A stretch of DNA of 64,000 nt from assembly GCA_947503145.1 (NCBI GenBank), contig CANNCP010000008.1, forward strand, positions 124,001-188,000, read 5' to 3'. Below are positions 1-8,611 of this stretch, piece after piece. The notes beneath the pieces are model-generated. The model was given only the letters and a program-made list of their open reading frames with translations. It did not search any database and had not been told where the DNA came from. Made by a program: the position numbers and the translations under genes. This stretch comes from an uncultured Roseovarius sp. (GTDB lineage Bacteria; Pseudomonadota; Alphaproteobacteria; Rhodobacterales; Rhodobacteraceae). Numbering within the stretch: the first letter of the stretch is position 1; each line of letters begins with the position of its first letter.

Positions 1-1095
1 GGGGCGCACCGTGCCGATCTTGCTGACGCGGCCCGTGTCGTTGCGCCCCAGATCAAGCAGCATGAGATGTTCGGCCAGTTCTTTCTTGTCGGCCAGCAGA
101 TCGGCTTCGAGGGCGCGGTCTTCGTGGGGTGTCGCGCCGCGGGGGCGCGTGCCTGCGATCGGGCGGATAGTGACCTCGTTACCAAAGACCCGCACGAGGA
201 TCTCGGGGCTGGCGCCCACCACCTGAAACCCGCCGAAATTGAAATAGAACATGAAGGGCGACGGGTTCGTTCGCCGCAAACTGCGATAGAGTGCAAAGGG
301 CGGCTGGGTGAACGGCAGGGTCCAGCGCTGCGACGGCACCACCTGAAAGATGTCGCCTGCGCGCACATACTCCTTGGCCTTCGTCACCGCCTCTTTGTAG
401 GCGGCGCGGGTGAAGTTCGACACGGGCGGCGCATCTTCGCGTGCCTCGCCCAGATTGCGGGCCTGGCTGGGCAGAGAGCGTTCCAGATCACGCACCGCGT
501 CCATCACCCGTTCGGCTGCCTGGGCATAGGCGGCGCGCGCGGACTGGCCATGCCCGGGCCGGGCCGGGGCCACCACGATCACCTCGCCCTTGACCCCGTC
601 AAGCACTGCCACAACGGAAGGCCGCAGCATCAGCGCGTCGGGCAGGCCCAACGGATCGGGATTCACGTCCGGCAGATGTTCGACCAATCGGATCATGTCA
701 TAGCCGAGATAGCCGAAAAGGCCTGCGCTGGCGGCAGGCAGGTCTTCGGGCAGGTCGATTCGGCTTTCGGCGATGAGGGCGCGAAGATTGGTCAGCGGAT
801 CGCCATCCTGTGCTTCGAACGCCTCGCCGTCGAACCGTGCCTGGCGGTTGATCTGGCTGGTGGTGCCGTGACATTTCCAGATCAGATCGGGTTTCATCCC
901 GATGATCGAATAGCGCCCGCGCACTTCGCCGCCGGTCACGGATTCGAGCATGAACGCGTCTGGCGCGGCCTCCGTCAGCTTGAGCATCAGTGATACGGGC
1001 GTGTCGAGATCGGCCGCGAGACGGGCATAGACCACCTGCGCCTCACCGGCGTCAAAGCGTGGGGCAAAAGCGTCGAATGCGGGGGTCAGCTCCAT
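1..1095 (-). CDS. trpE: Anthranilate synthase component I (partial, C-terminus outside window)
   Basis: Makes anthranilate from chorismate and glutamine (with TrpG), the first step of tryptophan synthesis in the cytosol. The minus strand is open from an ATG at 1095 to the window edge (365 codons), so roughly the last quarter of a normal ~500-residue TrpE is missing. Visible marks are the N-terminal LES motif of the tryptophan feedback site (FMLESVTGG), then the chorismate-binding domain with IFQVVPSQRW, NPSPFMFYF and IAGTRPRG. The start lies 12 bases after the ppiD stop, so the two genes are probably co-transcribed. Identity is family knowledge applied to clear motifs. Confidence 0.95.
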   Translation of the reverse strand, partial: MELTPAFDAFAPRFDAGEAQVVYARLAADLDTPVSLMLKLTEAAPDAFMLESVTGGEVRGRYSIIGMKPDLIWKCHGTTSQINRQARFDGEAFEAQDGDPLTNLRALIAESRIDLPEDLPAASAGLFGYLGYDMIRLVEHLPDVNPDPLGLPDALMLRPSVVAVLDGVKGEVIVVAPARPGHGQSARAAYAQAAERVMDAVRDLERSLPSQARNLGEAREDAPPVSNFTRAAYKEAVTKAKEYVRAGDIFQVVPSQRWTLPFTQPPFALYRSLRRTNPSPFMFYFNFGGFQVVGASPEILVRVFGNEVTIRPIAGTRPRGATPHEDRALEADLLADKKELAEHLMLLDLGRNDTGRVSKIGTVRP

Positions 1096-1107
1096 CCCGG
1101 GTGCACC

Positions 1108-2949
1108 TTATTGAAAGTTCGCATGCACGGCGTTCAGCGCCTGCTCATCCAGCGTGATGCCCGCACGGCTGCGGATGTCGTCGGCGAGCACCTGATAAAG
1201 GTCTTGCGCGATGTTGCCGGCGGCCTGATCTGCCAGCCCGCTACGCAGTTGCACCAGTTCGGGGTCGTCTTCTCTGGGCGGCGTGATCCGGTCGAGGCGC
1301 AGCACGAAGAGGCGCTCGTTGCCGTCGATCAGCGTGACGCTGCCTTCGCTCATCGCGAAAACGGTTTCGATGAATTCGGGCGGTGTGTCGGGCTGGAAGT
1401 CGCGGCGTGTGAGGTCGGTCACGGCTTCGCCGTTAAGGCCCGCATCCTGAAAACTGCCGCCATTTTCCAGCGCCGTCACCTGATCCGCGACCTGGGCGCG
1501 TAGCGCGTCGGTCACCGCCTGCGACAGCCACGCCGCGCGCACGGCGTCGCGTACGTCTTCGAGCGGCATGATCTCGGGTTCGGTGATCGCATCGAGGCGC
1601 ATGGCAAAGATCGAGCCGTCCTCAAGGGTCGCAACCGCAGGATAGTCCGACGCGTCGATCGCGACGGCTGCCTGGCGGAAGGCGGGGTAGGCGCTGATGC
1701 TGCCGACGACACCTTCATGCCAGTTGATCTGGCCCAGTTCCAGGTTGGTTTCGTCCGCGACATCCTCCAGCGTGGCGCCACCTGCAAGCAGATCATCTAC
1801 CGCGTCGATCTGGGCGTCGATCACCCGGCGGGAACGGTCGGCGGCAAGCGCATCGCGCAGTTCCGGCTCGGCCTCTTCAAAGCTGGTCTCGTGTGCCAGT
1901 AGCACGGCATTCACGCGGAAAAGGACCGGGCCGATGGGGCTGTCCACCGGGCCGACGATATCGCCGGCATCTGCGGCGAATACGTCTTCGTCAGCGCCGT
2001 CCAGTTCGCCCCTTGCCACATCGCCCATATCGACATCGCTCAGTTCCAGACCGCGCTCTTGCACGAAATCCTCGAAGCTGCGGCTGCCTGCGTCGATTTC
2101 GGCCTTGGCGGCCTGCGCTGCGGCACGGTCGGGAAAGCCCAGACGCTCTACCAGGCGGCGTTCGGGCAGGACAAACTCGGCCAATCGCGCCTCGTAGGCT
2201 TCGCGCAGTGCGGCCTCGTCCACGTCGACCTCATCGATGATCATCTCTGGCGTGAGCCAGGCATAGGTGATCGCACGGGTTTCGGGCGTGGTGAAATCAG
2301 GCAGATGGGACTGGTGATAGCTGCGCAGATCCTCTTCGCTCGGCTCGGGCAGGCCGGTGGCGAGATCGCCGCGCGAGAGCGTCGCCAGCGTGACGTCGCG
2401 CGCTTCGCCGACATAGGTCAACAGGGTGCCGGTATAGGCAGTTGGTGCGCTCACGCCAGAGATGACGGCGCCCTGCAACAGGGTGCGCGCGGCCTCGGTG
2501 CGTACGTCTTCTTCAAAAACGGCTTCGCTCAGCCCGGCCTGATCTAGGGCATAGGAATAGGCGGCGCGGTCGAATTCGCCGTCAACGCCACGAAAACCCG
2601 GAATATCGAGGATCTGATTACGCAGGTTCGCGTCGCCGATCGACAGGCCCAGTTGCGCGGTCTCGTGATCGAGCGCAGCCTCTGCCACCAGCCGTGACAG
2701 CACCAGGGTGTCAATGCCCGCTGCCTGCGCCTGTGCAAACGAGACCGGTTCGCGGCGATCTGCCTCAAGCGCGCGGATTTCGGTCTGCAGCGCGTTGGCA
2801 TATGCGTCGAGGCCGATCTCGGCATCGCCGACCGAGCCGACGCTGCGGATGTTGCCGGACAGGTTGGTGATGCCAAAGCCACCGAGGCCAAGGATCAAGA
2901 GTGCCATCAGCACCCACATCGCGGATTTGGAAACGGTATTGCCTTTCAT
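1108..2949 (-). CDS. ppiD: Periplasmic folding chaperone PpiD (SurA-N / parvulin rotamase)
   Basis: Inner-membrane-anchored periplasmic chaperone that meets proteins emerging from the Sec translocon. The protein is 613 residues. It opens with a short basic segment and one membrane helix (about residues 10-30, WVLMALLILGLGGFGI), followed by a SurA-N-like chaperone region and a central parvulin-type PPIC region; a second rotamase-like stretch lies near residues 470-560. I chose the ATG at 2949 because an AGAGGG ribosome site precedes it and it places the membrane helix at the N-terminus; the frame is open 14 codons further upstream. trpE follows after 12 bases. Many PpiD rotamase domains are inactive, and activity cannot be judged here. 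Confidence 0.9.
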   Translation of the reverse strand: MKGNTVSKSAMWVLMALLILGLGGFGITNLSGNIRSVGSVGDAEIGLDAYANALQTEIRALEADRREPVSFAQAQAAGIDTLVLSRLVAEAALDHETAQLGLSIGDANLRNQILDIPGFRGVDGEFDRAAYSYALDQAGLSEAVFEEDVRTEAARTLLQGAVISGVSAPTAYTGTLLTYVGEARDVTLATLSRGDLATGLPEPSEEDLRSYHQSHLPDFTTPETRAITYAWLTPEMIIDEVDVDEAALREAYEARLAEFVLPERRLVERLGFPDRAAAQAAKAEIDAGSRSFEDFVQERGLELSDVDMGDVARGELDGADEDVFAADAGDIVGPVDSPIGPVLFRVNAVLLAHETSFEEAEPELRDALAADRSRRVIDAQIDAVDDLLAGGATLEDVADETNLELGQINWHEGVVGSISAYPAFRQAAVAIDASDYPAVATLEDGSIFAMRLDAITEPEIMPLEDVRDAVRAAWLSQAVTDALRAQVADQVTALENGGSFQDAGLNGEAVTDLTRRDFQPDTPPEFIETVFAMSEGSVTLIDGNERLFVLRLDRITPPREDDPELVQLRSGLADQAAGNIAQDLYQVLADDIRSRAGITLDEQALNAVHANFQ

Positions 2950-3016
2950 CGGGCCCTCTTTGGTGCGCTTGCATTGCCTGGATTGCGCCACCGGCGGTGG
3001 TCAGGTCCGGAACTGT

Positions 3017-4213
3017 CTACGCGTTGGTCCGGTCCGGGGCAAGGGGCCAGCCGAGACCGGTCAACCGGTCGCTCAGCGTGCCGATCCCTGCCCGGTCCAC
3101 ATTGGCAAAGGCGACGCGGAAACTGCGCGCGCCGAGGGCATCACCGTCGGGCGTGAACATGGTCCCGGGCAGCAGCAGGACGCCCGCCTCGCGGACCAGT
3201 TTCGGCGCCAGCGTGGCCGAGTTTTGCGCAAAGGGATGCTGCAAATAGGCGAAATAGGCACCACAGCCCAGCAACTGCCAGCCTTCGGCCTCCAGTGCGG
3301 GCATGTTGTCCTGGATTGCGGCGCGCCGGTCGAGGATCTCGGCCCGTTCGCCCGCCAGCCACTGTGCGAGGTTCTGCATGCCCCAGAGGGCTGCGATCTG
3401 GCCCAGCTGATTGGGGCAGATGGTCACGGTATCGAGGAATTTCTCGGCCTCTGCCAGCCGGGCGGGCGCGGCGACCATCGCGCCGACCCGGTGGCCGGTC
3501 AGCCGGTAGGCCTTGGAGAACGAATAGAGCTGGATCAGCGTATCCGCCCAATCGGGATCGGTCAGCAGATCATGCGGCGCACCGCTGCGGGCGTCGAAAT
3601 CGCGGTATGTCTCATCAACGATGAGCGCGATGCCGCGCGCGCGCGCCAGATCAAAGAAGGCGCGCACAAGGTCTGCGGGGTATTCCACGCCGCCGGGATT
3701 GTTGGGTGTGACCAGGACAATGGCGCGGGTACGCGGCGTGATGCAGGCCGCGGCCTCTTCGGGATCGGGCAGCAGTCCCGTGCCTGCGGGCAGCGGCACG
3801 GTGTGCACGCCGTTCATATCGAGCCACATTTTATGGTTGAAATACCACGGCGTTGGCAGAATGACCTCATCACCTTCGCCGCAGAGCGCGGCAATAGTGG
3901 CGCAAAAGGCCTGATTGCACCCCGATGTAATCGCGACATTGTCCGTCGTCAGTGATCCGCCATAGGCTGCACTCCATTGCGCGGCGACTTCGCTGCGCAG
4001 TTCGGGCAGACCCAGCACCGGGCCGTAGAGATGCGCCTGGGGCTGGTTGAGTGCTGCGTCGGCGATTGCCTGGCGCAGGGCCTGAGGCGGGGAGTCGACC
4101 GGGGCGGCCTGGCTGACGTTGATCAGCGGGCGCGCGTCGGAGAAAGAGACGCCGTCAAGCCAACGGCGGGCTTCCATGACGGGCGGGGAAAAGGTGCTGG
4201 CTGTGCGGGTCAT
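3017..4213 (-). CDS. PLP-dependent class I/II aminotransferase
   Basis: A 398-residue fold-type I aminotransferase (aspartate aminotransferase superfamily, COG0436 type). The internal-aldimine lysine is K234 in YSFSKAYRLTGHR; TPNNPGG (about 169-175) and IVDETY (D200) are the usual cofactor-contacting motifs. The substrate cannot be read from the sequence: aspartate, aromatic amino acids and methionine are all handled by this group. The start at 4213 (MTRTASTFSPP) is preferred over a frame opening 16 codons earlier, because that extension is an arginine-rich stretch with no family match. It lies between ppiD and gpt, all on the minus strand, with short gaps that allow one transcript. Confidence 0.88.
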   Translation of the reverse strand: MTRTASTFSPPVMEARRWLDGVSFSDARPLINVSQAAPVDSPPQALRQAIADAALNQPQAHLYGPVLGLPELRSEVAAQWSAAYGGSLTTDNVAITSGCNQAFCATIAALCGEGDEVILPTPWYFNHKMWLDMNGVHTVPLPAGTGLLPDPEEAAACITPRTRAIVLVTPNNPGGVEYPADLVRAFFDLARARGIALIVDETYRDFDARSGAPHDLLTDPDWADTLIQLYSFSKAYRLTGHRVGAMVAAPARLAEAEKFLDTVTICPNQLGQIAALWGMQNLAQWLAGERAEILDRRAAIQDNMPALEAEGWQLLGCGAYFAYLQHPFAQNSATLAPKLVREAGVLLLPGTMFTPDGDALGARSFRVAFANVDRAGIGTLSDRLTGLGWPLAPDRTNA

Positions 4214-4270
4214 CCGGGGTCTCCGGCGCAGCTTATCGGCCCTTTGCGGGCGTTTGCGCATTGGGGGCGC

Positions 4271-4771
4271 TCAGGCGCCGCGATAAGGCTCGACATATTG
4301 CAAGGCCATGTCCCAGGGAAAGAAGATCCAGGTATCCTGGCTGACTTCGGTCACGAAGGTCTGCACCTGGCTGCGTCCCAGGGGCTTGGCATAGACGGTG
4401 GCGACATGGGCGTTCGGCATATGGGCGCGCACCACTTCGAGCGTGCGGCCGGTATCGACCAGGTCATCGACGATCAGTACGCCGGTCCCGTCGCCGATCA
4501 GGTTCATATCCGGCGACTTGATCACCCGTGGCTCGGTTTGTGTCTGGTGGTTGTAGCTCTTGACGCTGATTGTATCGACTATGCGAATATCCAGCTCGCG
4601 CGCGACGATCATCGCAGGTGCCATGCCGCCGCGGGTGATCGCCACGACAGCACGCCAGTTGCCATCGTCCGGCCCGTGCCCGTCGAGCCGCCACGCCAAT
4701 GCACGCGCGTCGCGGTGCAACTGGTCCCAGCTGACGTGGAAACCTTTTTCGTGGGGCAGGGGATCGATCAT
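4271..4771 (-). CDS. gpt: Xanthine(-guanine) phosphoribosyltransferase
   Basis: Purine salvage enzyme joining xanthine, guanine or hypoxanthine to PRPP. At 166 residues it has the normal length for bacterial XGPRT. The PRPP-binding signature is [13 protein letters not shown] (about residues 98-110), followed by the aromatic-rich C-terminus. The N-terminus ([21 protein letters not shown]) fits Gpt rather than Hpt or Apt families. It sits 57 bases upstream of the aminotransferase gene on the same strand. Assignment to Gpt is from recalled family features; substrate preference is inference. Confidence 0.88.
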   Translation of the reverse strand: MIDPLPHEKGFHVSWDQLHRDARALAWRLDGHGPDDGNWRAVVAITRGGMAPAMIVARELDIRIVDTISVKSYNHQTQTEPRVIKSPDMNLIGDGTGVLIVDDLVDTGRTLEVVRAHMPNAHVATVYAKPLGRSQVQTFVTEVSQDTWIFFPWDMALQYVEPYRGA

Positions 4772-4797
4772 CGTCGGTTATCCTTGTTGTTTCGGTC

Positions 4798-5107
4798 TCA
4801 GGTCGCAATCCGCAGTGCCAACGCCGCGGGAACCATTATAGCCCCTCTGCCGAACCACGATTTCATGGCGATACAGGCGCGGCGCATCGGACCGGTGGTC
4901 AGTACGGCGGTTGCAAGAGCGTACCACAGAAGTTCGCGGACGAAGAGGTTCGCCAGCGGGTGTGTCCTGGCCGGTGCGGCCACGGTCAGCAGTCCGGCGC
5001 GCCGCCCATCGACAAGGGACGAGCGGATCATGACGATGAAGGCAAGCACGGGCTGCCAGTACGCCGGGAATCGCGGGATTGAACAGCAGGACCGTGATCA
5101 CGTCCAT
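4798..5107 (-). pseudogene. Small membrane-protein gene with an apparent +1 frameshift
   Basis: Reading from an ATG at 5107, the first 14 codons (MDVITVLLFNPAIP) run into a GGG tract at 5066-5068 (CCC on the coding strand). If one of these bases is removed, the frame joins a second open frame that ends at 4798, giving one coherent 102-residue protein with hydrophobic stretches (YWQPVLAFIVMI, ELLWYALATAVL, GAIMVPAALAL). Neither frame alone makes a sensible product across the interval. I do not recognise the family. It could be a true pseudogene, a sequencing or assembly error in a short homopolymer, or a shorter gene starting at GTG 5049. It lies between gpt and fabI. Confidence 0.45.
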
Positions 5108-5130
5108 GCGGGGGCTCCTGACCTGTATGC

Positions 5131-5940
5131 CTATTTGGTTGCGTCGATATCGGGGGCGTCGACCGCCTTCATTCCGACGATGTGATATCCCGCATCCACA
5201 TGCAGGTTCTCACCGGTCACGCCGCTGCCCAGATCACTGAGCAGATAGAGCGCGGATTTGCCTACGTCACCGGTGGTCACATTGCGGCGCAGGGGCGAAT
5301 TCAGTTCGTTCCATTTCAGGATATAGCGAAAATCGCCGATGCCGCTGGCCGCCAGTGTCTTGATCGGGCCTGCACTGATCGCGTTGACGCGGATGCCGTC
5401 CTTGCCGAGGTCTTCGGCAAGGTATTTCACCGATGCCTCCAGCGCTGCCTTGGCGACGCCCATCACGTTGTAATGTGGCATCACCTGTTCGGCCCCGTAA
5501 TAGGTGAGGGTGAGCATGCTGCCGCCGCTGGTCATCAGCTTTTCGGCGCGCTGGGCCACGGCGGTAAAGCTGTAGCAGCTCACATCCAACGTCATCAGGA
5601 AATTGTCGCGGCTGGTGTCCACATAGCGCCCGCGCAGTTCGCTCTTGTCAGAGAAACCGATGGCGTGCACGAGAAAGTCGATCTTGCCCCAGACCTTTTC
5701 GATCTCGGCAAAGGCCGCGTCGATGGAAGCGGAGTCGGACACATCGCAGTCAAAGAGATGTTCGACCCCCAGTTGCGCCGCCAGTGGCTCCACCCGTTTC
5801 TTGAACGCTTCTCCCATATAGGAAAAGGCCATTTCGGCACCTGCATCGGCGCAGGCCTTTGCGATGCCCCAAGCGATTGACTTGTCATTGGCCAGGCCCA
5901 TGATCAATCCGCGTTTGCCCGCCATAAGTTGATTTGACAT
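5131..5940 (-). CDS. fabI: Enoyl-[acyl-carrier-protein] reductase (NADH)
   Basis: Last step of each fatty-acid elongation cycle: reduces trans-2-enoyl-ACP in the cytosol. At 269 residues it is the normal size. The N-terminal nucleotide site (GLIMGLANDKSIAWGIA) is the FabI variant of the SDR glycine motif, and the catalytic pair is Y157 and K164 in the Y-x6-K spacing (HYNVMGVAK), preceded by Y147. AISAGPIKTLAASGI is the triclosan/substrate loop region. It reads away from pdxH, with 207 bases between the two start codons that must hold both promoters. Confidence 0.95.
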   Translation of the reverse strand: MSNQLMAGKRGLIMGLANDKSIAWGIAKACADAGAEMAFSYMGEAFKKRVEPLAAQLGVEHLFDCDVSDSASIDAAFAEIEKVWGKIDFLVHAIGFSDKSELRGRYVDTSRDNFLMTLDVSCYSFTAVAQRAEKLMTSGGSMLTLTYYGAEQVMPHYNVMGVAKAALEASVKYLAEDLGKDGIRVNAISAGPIKTLAASGIGDFRYILKWNELNSPLRRNVTTGDVGKSALYLLSDLGSGVTGENLHVDAGYHIVGMKAVDAPDIDATK

Positions 5941-6071
5941 GTCCCGCTTTCATCCCGTTTTTGTCCCTTGGAATCCTTTAGGCGATCACCGGGGCTGCAT
6001 CAAGCCTCACCCGCCTGTCAGGTCACATTGATGGGGCAACGGGCGGGTTCATGTCGCGAGTGCGATACGAT

Positions 6072-6100
6072 TTGTGCGCACCATGTCGCTTGGGATATCG
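6072..6100 (+). promoter_or_regulatory. Candidate promoter of pdxH, matching one upstream of olsB
   Basis: A -35-like TTGTGC (6072-6077) and a -10-like ATATCG (6095-6100) are separated by a 17-base spacer. The same arrangement lies upstream of olsB at 24732-24760. From the -35 through the spacer, 20 of 23 bases are identical between the two sites, including the spacer (CACCAT and CGCTTGGG), which is not expected for ordinary promoters. Seen directly; promoter function is inference. Confidence 0.45.
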
Positions 6101-6147
6101 ACTGGCGTTCGAAGCAATGACAGACTGAGCCCTAGCCGAGGAGAGAA

Positions 6148-6756
6148 ATGATGCTGAAACGAACAGGCATATTTGCCGGGGCCGATCCTTTCGTGATTGC
6201 ACAGCGCTGGCTGGGCGAGGCGGAGGCAACCGAGCCGAATGACCCCAATGCGGTTGCGCTGGCCACCGCAGATGCGCGCGGGCTGCCCAATGTGCGCATG
6301 GTCCTGCTTAAGGAAATCACGGCGGATGGCTTTGTCTTTTATACGAATTATGACAGCGCCAAGGGCAATGAGCTGGCGGCCTCCGGGCAGGCTGCTTTTG
6401 TGATGCACTGGAAATCATTGCGCCGTCAGTTGCGGGTGCGCGGCCGGGTGGCGCGGTTCGAGGGGCCCGAGGCCGATGCCTATTATGCCTCGCGCTCGCT
6501 GAAGTCGCGACTGGGGGCATGGGCGTCGCGCCAGTCGCACCCGCTGAGCAGCCGCGCCGCGCTGATGGCAGAGGTTGCCAAGGTGTCGGCCAGGTATGGC
6601 ACCAACCCGCCACGCCCGCCGTTCTGGGGTGGATTCAAGATCACGCCGGTTGAAATTGAATTCTGGGCCGATGGTGATTTTCGTCTGCACGACCGCTTTG
6701 TCTGGCGGCGAGAAGCCCCTGAATTGCAATGGGAAATTGAGCGTCTACACCCTTGA
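6148..6756 (+). CDS. pdxH: Pyridoxamine 5'-phosphate oxidase
   Basis: FMN enzyme that oxidises pyridoxamine- and pyridoxine-5'-phosphate to pyridoxal phosphate (vitamin B6 synthesis and salvage). The 202-residue length is typical. The FMN-binding region includes [19 protein letters not shown] and the [16 protein letters not shown] segment; the C-terminal dimerisation/FMN domain ends with [11 protein letters not shown] and RLHP, the usual PdxH tail. Two ATGs (6148 and 6151) follow a GAGGAGAG ribosome site, and either could be used. It is divergent from fabI. Confidence 0.93.
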   Translation: MMLKRTGIFAGADPFVIAQRWLGEAEATEPNDPNAVALATADARGLPNVRMVLLKEITADGFVFYTNYDSAKGNELAASGQAAFVMHWKSLRRQLRVRGRVARFEGPEADAYYASRSLKSRLGAWASRQSHPLSSRAALMAEVAKVSARYGTNPPRPPFWGGFKITPVEIEFWADGDFRLHDRFVWRREAPELQWEIERLHP

Positions 6757-6880
6757 CACTCACCTCTGCAAAGTTGGTACACGATTACATACACTTTGCT
6801 TTTTACTTGCAAATGTCGGAGGTTTCTACGAAGCTTGTAGTCAGGTTGAAGGGTCGCCGGTTTGACCGGAAGAAAGTGTA

Positions 6881-7414
6881 TTGACGCTAATGGAAGACAC
6901 TGTCCGTAGGGTGCGTGGGCGCGTTAAGTGGTTCGACCCTGTCAAAGGGTTCGGATTTGTCGTCGCTGACAAAGGTGGCCCGGATATTTTGCTACATGCC
7001 AATGTCTTGCGCAATTTCGGGCAGAGCTCGATTGCGGATGAGGCGGGCGTGGAAGTCGACGTGCAGGATACCGAACGCGGCGTCCAGGCGGTCGAAGTGC
7101 ATGAGATCCTTCCGCCGCGCATTGATGACTCGTGCGGTCTGGCCGATCTCGACGAGATTGACCCGGAGTTGATCCGCGCCGCACCGCTGGAGCCTGCGCG
7201 CATCAAATGGTTCGACAAGGGCAAGGGATTCGGCTTTGCCAACACTTTCGGGGATGGCGAGGATGTGTTCGTGCATATCGAGGTGCTGCGCCGGTCCGGT
7301 CTTGCTGACCTGCAGCCGGGCGAGGCGCTGGCAATTCGTGTGATAGCTGGTAAGCGTGGCCGTATGGCTACGGAGGTGTGTGGATGGGAAAGTGCGATAA
7401 GATCGGAAAAATAG
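6881..7414 (+). CDS. Cold-shock protein with two CSD domains
   Basis: An RNA/ssDNA-binding protein of 177 residues made of two cold-shock domains. The first (about 10-75) carries KGFGFV and DILLH; the second (about 105-170) carries KGKGFGFAN and EDVFVH, the RNP1 and RNP2 signatures. The linker is acidic. Such double-CSD proteins are common in alphaproteobacteria, where single-domain CspA is the enterobacterial form. The start is uncertain: TTG 6881 has a GGAAG ribosome-like site at good distance, while ATG 6890 has a better codon but poorer spacing. Its 3' end overlaps the DUF192 gene by 31 bases, so the two are probably co-expressed. Confidence 0.88.
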   Translation: MTLMEDTVRRVRGRVKWFDPVKGFGFVVADKGGPDILLHANVLRNFGQSSIADEAGVEVDVQDTERGVQAVEVHEILPPRIDDSCGLADLDEIDPELIRAAPLEPARIKWFDKGKGFGFANTFGDGEDVFVHIEVLRRSGLADLQPGEALAIRVIAGKRGRMATEVCGWESAIRSEK

Positions 7415-7866
7415 CATCAGCGCTGCTGCTGACGCTCTGGGCCGGGGCGGCCGTGGCGGGAACATGCCGTGACGATCAGGTTCTGGTGCGGGGCGATTGG
7501 GGTCAGGCCCGCTTCACTGTCGAGGTGGCCGATGACGAGGCCAAGCGCGCCAAGGGGCTGATGCACCGCGAAAGCATGCCGCAAAGCACAGGCATGCTCT
7601 TTGTCTACCCCGAAGAGCGGCGCGTGGGGTTCTGGATGAAAAACACGCTCATTCCGCTCGATATGATTTTTCTTGATGCGACGGGCACCGTACAAAAGGT
7701 GCATCACCGTGCCGTGCCGCACAGTCTGTCACTGGTCATGAGCGGCAAGAACACGAAGCTCGTGCTGGAGATCAACGGCGGGGTGGCTGAACGCCTGGGC
7801 ATCGTGGCCGGTAGCGAAATTCGGCATCCCTCTGTGGACGCCGAGCACGCTGCCTGGCCCTGCTGA
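7384..7866 (+). CDS. DUF192 family secreted protein
   Basis: A 160-residue protein with a cleavable signal peptide (hydrophobic residues 8-21, likely cut after AVAG), so probably periplasmic. The body matches DUF192: FTVEVADDEAKRAKGLMHR, then MLFVYPEERRVGFWMKNT and PLDMIFLD, the motifs that define the family, whose biochemical role is not established. The ATG at 7384 is used because GGAGG ends 7 bases before it; a GTG at 7378 is too close to that site. The gene overlaps the end of the cold-shock gene in another frame. The product ends with a cysteine (AAWPC). Confidence 0.85.
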   Translation: MGKCDKIGKIASALLLTLWAGAAVAGTCRDDQVLVRGDWGQARFTVEVADDEAKRAKGLMHRESMPQSTGMLFVYPEERRVGFWMKNTLIPLDMIFLDATGTVQKVHHRAVPHSLSLVMSGKNTKLVLEINGGVAERLGIVAGSEIRHPSVDAEHAAWPC

Positions 7867-7928
7867 TCGGTTAGCTATCAATAGGGCTTTTCAATCGCGG
7901 AATTCGGCATTAGACACGCCGCATGGTT

Positions 7929-8005
7929 CGGGGCGTGGCGCAGTCTGGTAGCGCACCTGTTTTGGGTACAGGGGGTCGTGAGTTCGAATCTCGCCGCCCC
8001 GACCA
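7929..8005 (+). tRNA. tRNA-Pro (anticodon TGG)
   Basis: A 77-nt cloverleaf. The acceptor stem CGGGGCG pairs with CGCCCCG, the anticodon stem CCTGT/ACAGG holds loop TTTGGGT (anticodon TGG), and the T arm is GTGAG-TTCGAAT-CTCGC. Discriminator A and CCA are encoded. It stands alone between the DUF192 gene and the nrdJ leader. It is a different isoacceptor from the tRNA-Pro at 19356-19432. Confidence 0.97.
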
Positions 8006-8611
8006 TTCTCTCATCGACATCTTCATTCCGCGCGGTTTGCCTGCTTCTGGCCCGCGTGAAGTGTTTGGACACTGTTGCATTCTTGCGCCGGGTCCGGCAG
8101 CGGCAAGAAAATCTCAACACGTTAACATTTATTAATATTTAAAGCGGCGACTCTCCTGTCGGTGCGCCCGCTGCTTCTACCGATTCTTGAATTGGGGCGG
8201 CTAACGGGGCCGAAAACCTGAGCTTTCAAATGCCGAGCGACCGCAGCATTGCAATTGCAGCATCTGTGGACGCATCTGGGGATGAATCGTCGCGTGGCAG
8301 GCGCCGGACGCCAAAGCCGAAAGGTCAACTATTTTTTGCCTGAGATTCGGTAAAATTCCCGTTGACGATCTATGCCAACTTACGCCACTTTGTGTAGGCC
8401 GGTGATGAGGCCACAACATGTAGTGTGGCGCGATCGGGCAGGGACCATTCCCAGAATATACCCGGACACAGCGTGTCTGGCGATTCCTTTGGCGTGACGA
8501 TTTTCGCGGCGAGGGGGGTGGTCTTTGTCAGCGGTTCAAAAAGAGGGCGCGGCGCCGCAACGTCGGAGAGCGCGTGTAACAAAAGATGCTGGATCATGGG
8601 GCAGTGATAAA
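8006..8611. other. Long intergenic region before nrdJ
   Basis: No convincing gene. An AT-rich patch lies at 8120-8145, a 37-codon open frame (from about 8230, no ribosome site) looks accidental, and the NrdR-like boxes are at 8380-8426. I saw no cobalamin-riboswitch signature, although the downstream enzyme uses B12. Confidence 0.6.
8380..8426 (+). promoter_or_regulatory. Pair of NrdR-like boxes upstream of nrdJ
   Basis: NrdR represses ribonucleotide reductase genes by binding two 16-bp boxes spaced by whole helical turns. The downstream box 8411-8426 (CCACAACATGTAGTGT) fits the recalled consensus at about 11 of 13 informative positions. An upstream, weaker box at 8380-8395 (TTACGCCACTTTGTGT) keeps the GTGT end. 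The two GTGT ends are 31 bp apart, the spacing usual for NrdR. A TTGACG at 8362-8367 may be the promoter -35. Sites are seen; NrdR binding is inference. Confidence 0.5.

Noticed and set aside
67-993. Long plus-strand open frame opposite trpE
   Set aside because: The minus strand carries clear TrpE motifs. High GC gives long antisense frames throughout the window (for example 10310-11860 and 12129-13289 minus), all opposite well-identified genes.
8006-8611. Cobalamin riboswitch before nrdJ
   Set aside because: No B12-box-like sequence or matching structure was seen; NrdR-like boxes explain the leader better.
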